64,000 nt of DNA, taken from the NCBI GenBank assembly GCA_011319805.1, contig SJRY01000234.1, forward strand, positions 620,001 to 684,000, given 5' to 3'. Origin of the DNA: Macrocybe gigantea (Eukaryota > Basidiomycota > Agaricomycetes > Agaricales > Callistosporiaceae). The notes under the pieces were generated by a model. The model ran no database searches, had not been told where the DNA came from, and was given only the letters and a program-made list of their open reading frames with translations. The position numbers and the translations under genes were made by a program. Of this stretch, positions 62,367-64,000 are shown piece after piece; position 1 is the first letter of the stretch, and every line of letters starts with the position of its first letter.

Positions 62367-64000
62367 ATGGCAGCCCTCGAAGTTGACAATATACCACAAC
62401 CTCTTTCGCCGGATCAACTTCCAATTGCCGTTTCTCTGACCTCAGCTGTGGCGGACCTTTCCCTCAAAAACGACACCTCACAACCTGACCAATCACCCCC
62501 TGCAAAACGCATTATGTCGACCTCTCATCCTCGAATCTACACCCGTGCCCAGCTTCTACGTCTGCACAACTCACCTCTTGTGCAAGGTCCGCCCAATATG
62601 CCAGAGCTGAAAGATTGGTTTGGGTATGCTTCAGCTTCCGGCTGTCTTCTTTAGTCTGATCCCTCCTCCACAGCACTGAAAACGAGCAAAATCTCCACAA
62701 GAAGGATAGTGAGCCGCTAAGTCCGAATAACGCACGAGACAGGCGGTGTGTGGGGTTTCTTATTTCCTTGGTTTGCTTGCTGACCTGACTTATGCCCGCA
62801 GCTTCAGGCGTGACGTTGAAGACGCCGGTAAGCAAGCTCGGCGGTGTTATAAACTTGGAAAGTCCACTCATCACACGTTACAGACTCGCCTGGGAGACCC
62901 AGCTTTCGGTCTGCTCAGTCCCAACCTTCTCAAATGGGAAATTTTAAGCATCATTCGCTTCGTACCTCGGAACGTGATCGCGAAAGGGACGGGGATCGGG
63001 ATAAGGACGGGCAAGAGAGACTTAGAAATGTATGTGCATACTTCCTCACTCGTTTCTTCTGCTCGCCATCTCAGATATCTCTATCAGCTCTCTGAGAAAT
63101 ACGATCGCGACCGCCTCGGTCTCTCGAGCGCCAGTCAGAGGAACAAGGAACGAGACCCTCAAGCCATTCTGGCTTCGGGTTCCACCGGCAGGCTGGGTAC
63201 TCAATCGGCAGTATCGTCCAGCGCCTCCCGACGAGTCGATGCCCGAGAGAATGCCAAAAGAAAGGCTGGAGAAGCTCGTGAAGATTGGAGAAGAGGTGCA
63301 GTGTTGACGACATACCCCCGGTTTAGCATTCATTAATCTACTACTTCAGGATCAGAACCCCGTTCCACACGAGATGAACGTATGTTGCATTGATCGTTCT
63401 CTTTCTTTTCCTATATTTATTCTGGCTTAGGTTTCGACCCCAACCGAAAAGACAGGGACGATCGTGAGCGACCGAGATCCCGCCTCCGGGACAGCTCAAA
63501 GAACAGGCGTGATCCATCTACTTCCCGTCGAGAACGGGAAAAGGAACGCGATCGTGACGACAGGGATAGGACTCGTAACGATCATCTCGACCGGGACGAC
63601 GGACGTAGAGGTCGTGATAATGACAAAGGCACGGAGGCTGATGATCCAAGGAGATGGCGAGACGATGGAAAACGTGACGAAAGGATAGCAGGAAGGCGCG
63701 AAAGAGGCGCGGACAGAGAATATCGAGACAAAGATCGCGTCAAGGACAAGACGTCCCAGGAATCCGGTTGGGACAATTCGAGTGACAAACGTTGGACAGG
63801 CACGGAAGAGCGGGACGGCCGCCCGAAGCGTGCCTCTGGTCGCGACCGAAAGCAAGGTCCTTACTCGGATGATCGAGATGACCGCAAAGAGCGCGAGCGA
63901 GAAAAGGAACCCGCTTGGATGGAGACGTACGTTCCAAGCCCGACGGCGTCCGCCTCGCTCGATGGCAAATTGGCCGAAGGCGAGCTAGATGGTATCCAGG
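62367..64000 (+). CDS. eIF4E-binding-protein-like (4E-T/Eap1 type), partial
   Basis: The gene is cut by the window end. MAALEVDNIPQPLSPDQLPI leads to SHPRIYTRAQLLRLHNSPLV, where YTRAQLL matches the YxxxxL-hydrophobic motif that binds eIF4E. Following exons: NMPELKDWFG | TENEQNLHKK, LSPNNARDRR | FRRDVEDA, MGNFKHHSLRTSERDRERDG, LSEKYDRDRLGLSSASQRNK, KAGEAREDWRRG and SEPRSTRDE | RFDPNRKDRDD. A long Arg/Asp/Glu-rich low-complexity region then reaches EPAWMETYVPSPTASASLDG and KLAEGELDGIQ at the edge. The start and YxxxxL motif are clear. Identity as a translational repressor is inferred from the motif and layout. The exon near 62830-62940 is uncertain. It is divergent from the LYRM2-like gene by 109 bp. 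Confidence 0.65.

Noticed and set aside
63046..63937. Minus-strand ORFs in the Arg/Asp-rich region
   Set aside because: They are shadows of the repetitive RD/RE-rich plus-strand coding sequence.
1..64000. tRNA genes, CRISPR arrays, transposons or a biosynthetic cluster
   Set aside because: No T-loop-like GGTTCGAATCC with matching acceptor arms, no spaced direct repeats, no transposase or reverse-transcriptase motif and no polyketide or NRPS core was seen. The single AMP ligase is a stand-alone PTS1 enzyme.

Overview
This window is nuclear DNA of a filamentous basidiomycete, most likely an Agaricomycete. Nearly every gene is cut by several introns of about 48-65 bases, genes sit 15-300 bp apart on both strands, and the recognisable proteins (basidiomycete-type RAP1, Rab5 with an acidic insert, proline-rich alpha-arrestin with PPxY motifs, cellular RdRP, Mmm1 of ERMES, GPI-anchored Ser/Thr-rich protein) are fungal. 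No tRNA, rRNA, CRISPR array, transposase or viral insertion was recognised.

Layout. 0.4-6 kb: an unknown SAP-like/coiled-coil gene (-), a cytochrome b5-FMN alpha-hydroxyacid dehydrogenase (+) and an MBD4-like DNA glycosylase (-) that ends 15 bp from it. 6-14.6 kb: LIM protein, a multi-span membrane protein with a long disordered tail, a J-domain protein and an unknown nuclear-type protein, all +. 14.7-22.2 kb: unknown Ser-rich gene, unknown helix-rich gene, RNA polymerase III subunit RPC5 and a multi-span membrane protein, all -. 22.5-27.3 kb: FAP7/AK6 (+), GPI-anchored protein (-), cyclin H (+), DUF1764 protein (-). 27.5-37 kb: SWI1/ARID (+), alpha-arrestin (+), Rab5 (-), peroxisomal acyl-CoA synthetase (+). 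37-45.5 kb: CNH-GYF protein (-), D-2-hydroxyglutarate dehydrogenase (+), RAP1 (+). 45.5-57.9 kb: CDK11 (-), tubulin-tyrosine-ligase-like (-), MMM1 (+), RPB8 (+), Sec7-PH Arf-GEF (-), pescadillo (-), SmD2 (+). 58-64 kb: RNA-dependent RNA polymerase (-), LYRM2-like (-), and the start of an eIF4E-binding-protein-like gene (+) cut by the window end.

This is mostly a housekeeping neighbourhood (transcription, splicing, ribosome assembly, vesicle traffic, mitochondrial contacts) and not a cluster with one pathway. Genome-protection functions are scattered through it: MBD4-like glycosylase, RdRP and RAP1. Many genes are divergent pairs that share short promoters, and these often carry a CACGTG palindrome.

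Two features run through the whole window. First, about a dozen genes are interrupted by exactly one missing base, usually inside a short G, C or A run, while their reading frames are otherwise well conserved. This looks like under-called homopolymers in the assembly and not a dozen pseudogenes. Second, splicing is unusual: at least five GC-AG introns, a 4-nt internal exon that encodes the core of the AMP-ligase YGLTET motif, and 5-nt and 10-nt first coding exons in SmD2 and RAP1. Gene ends given below are coding spans including introns. Exon joins were worked out by eye from splice consensus and family conservation.
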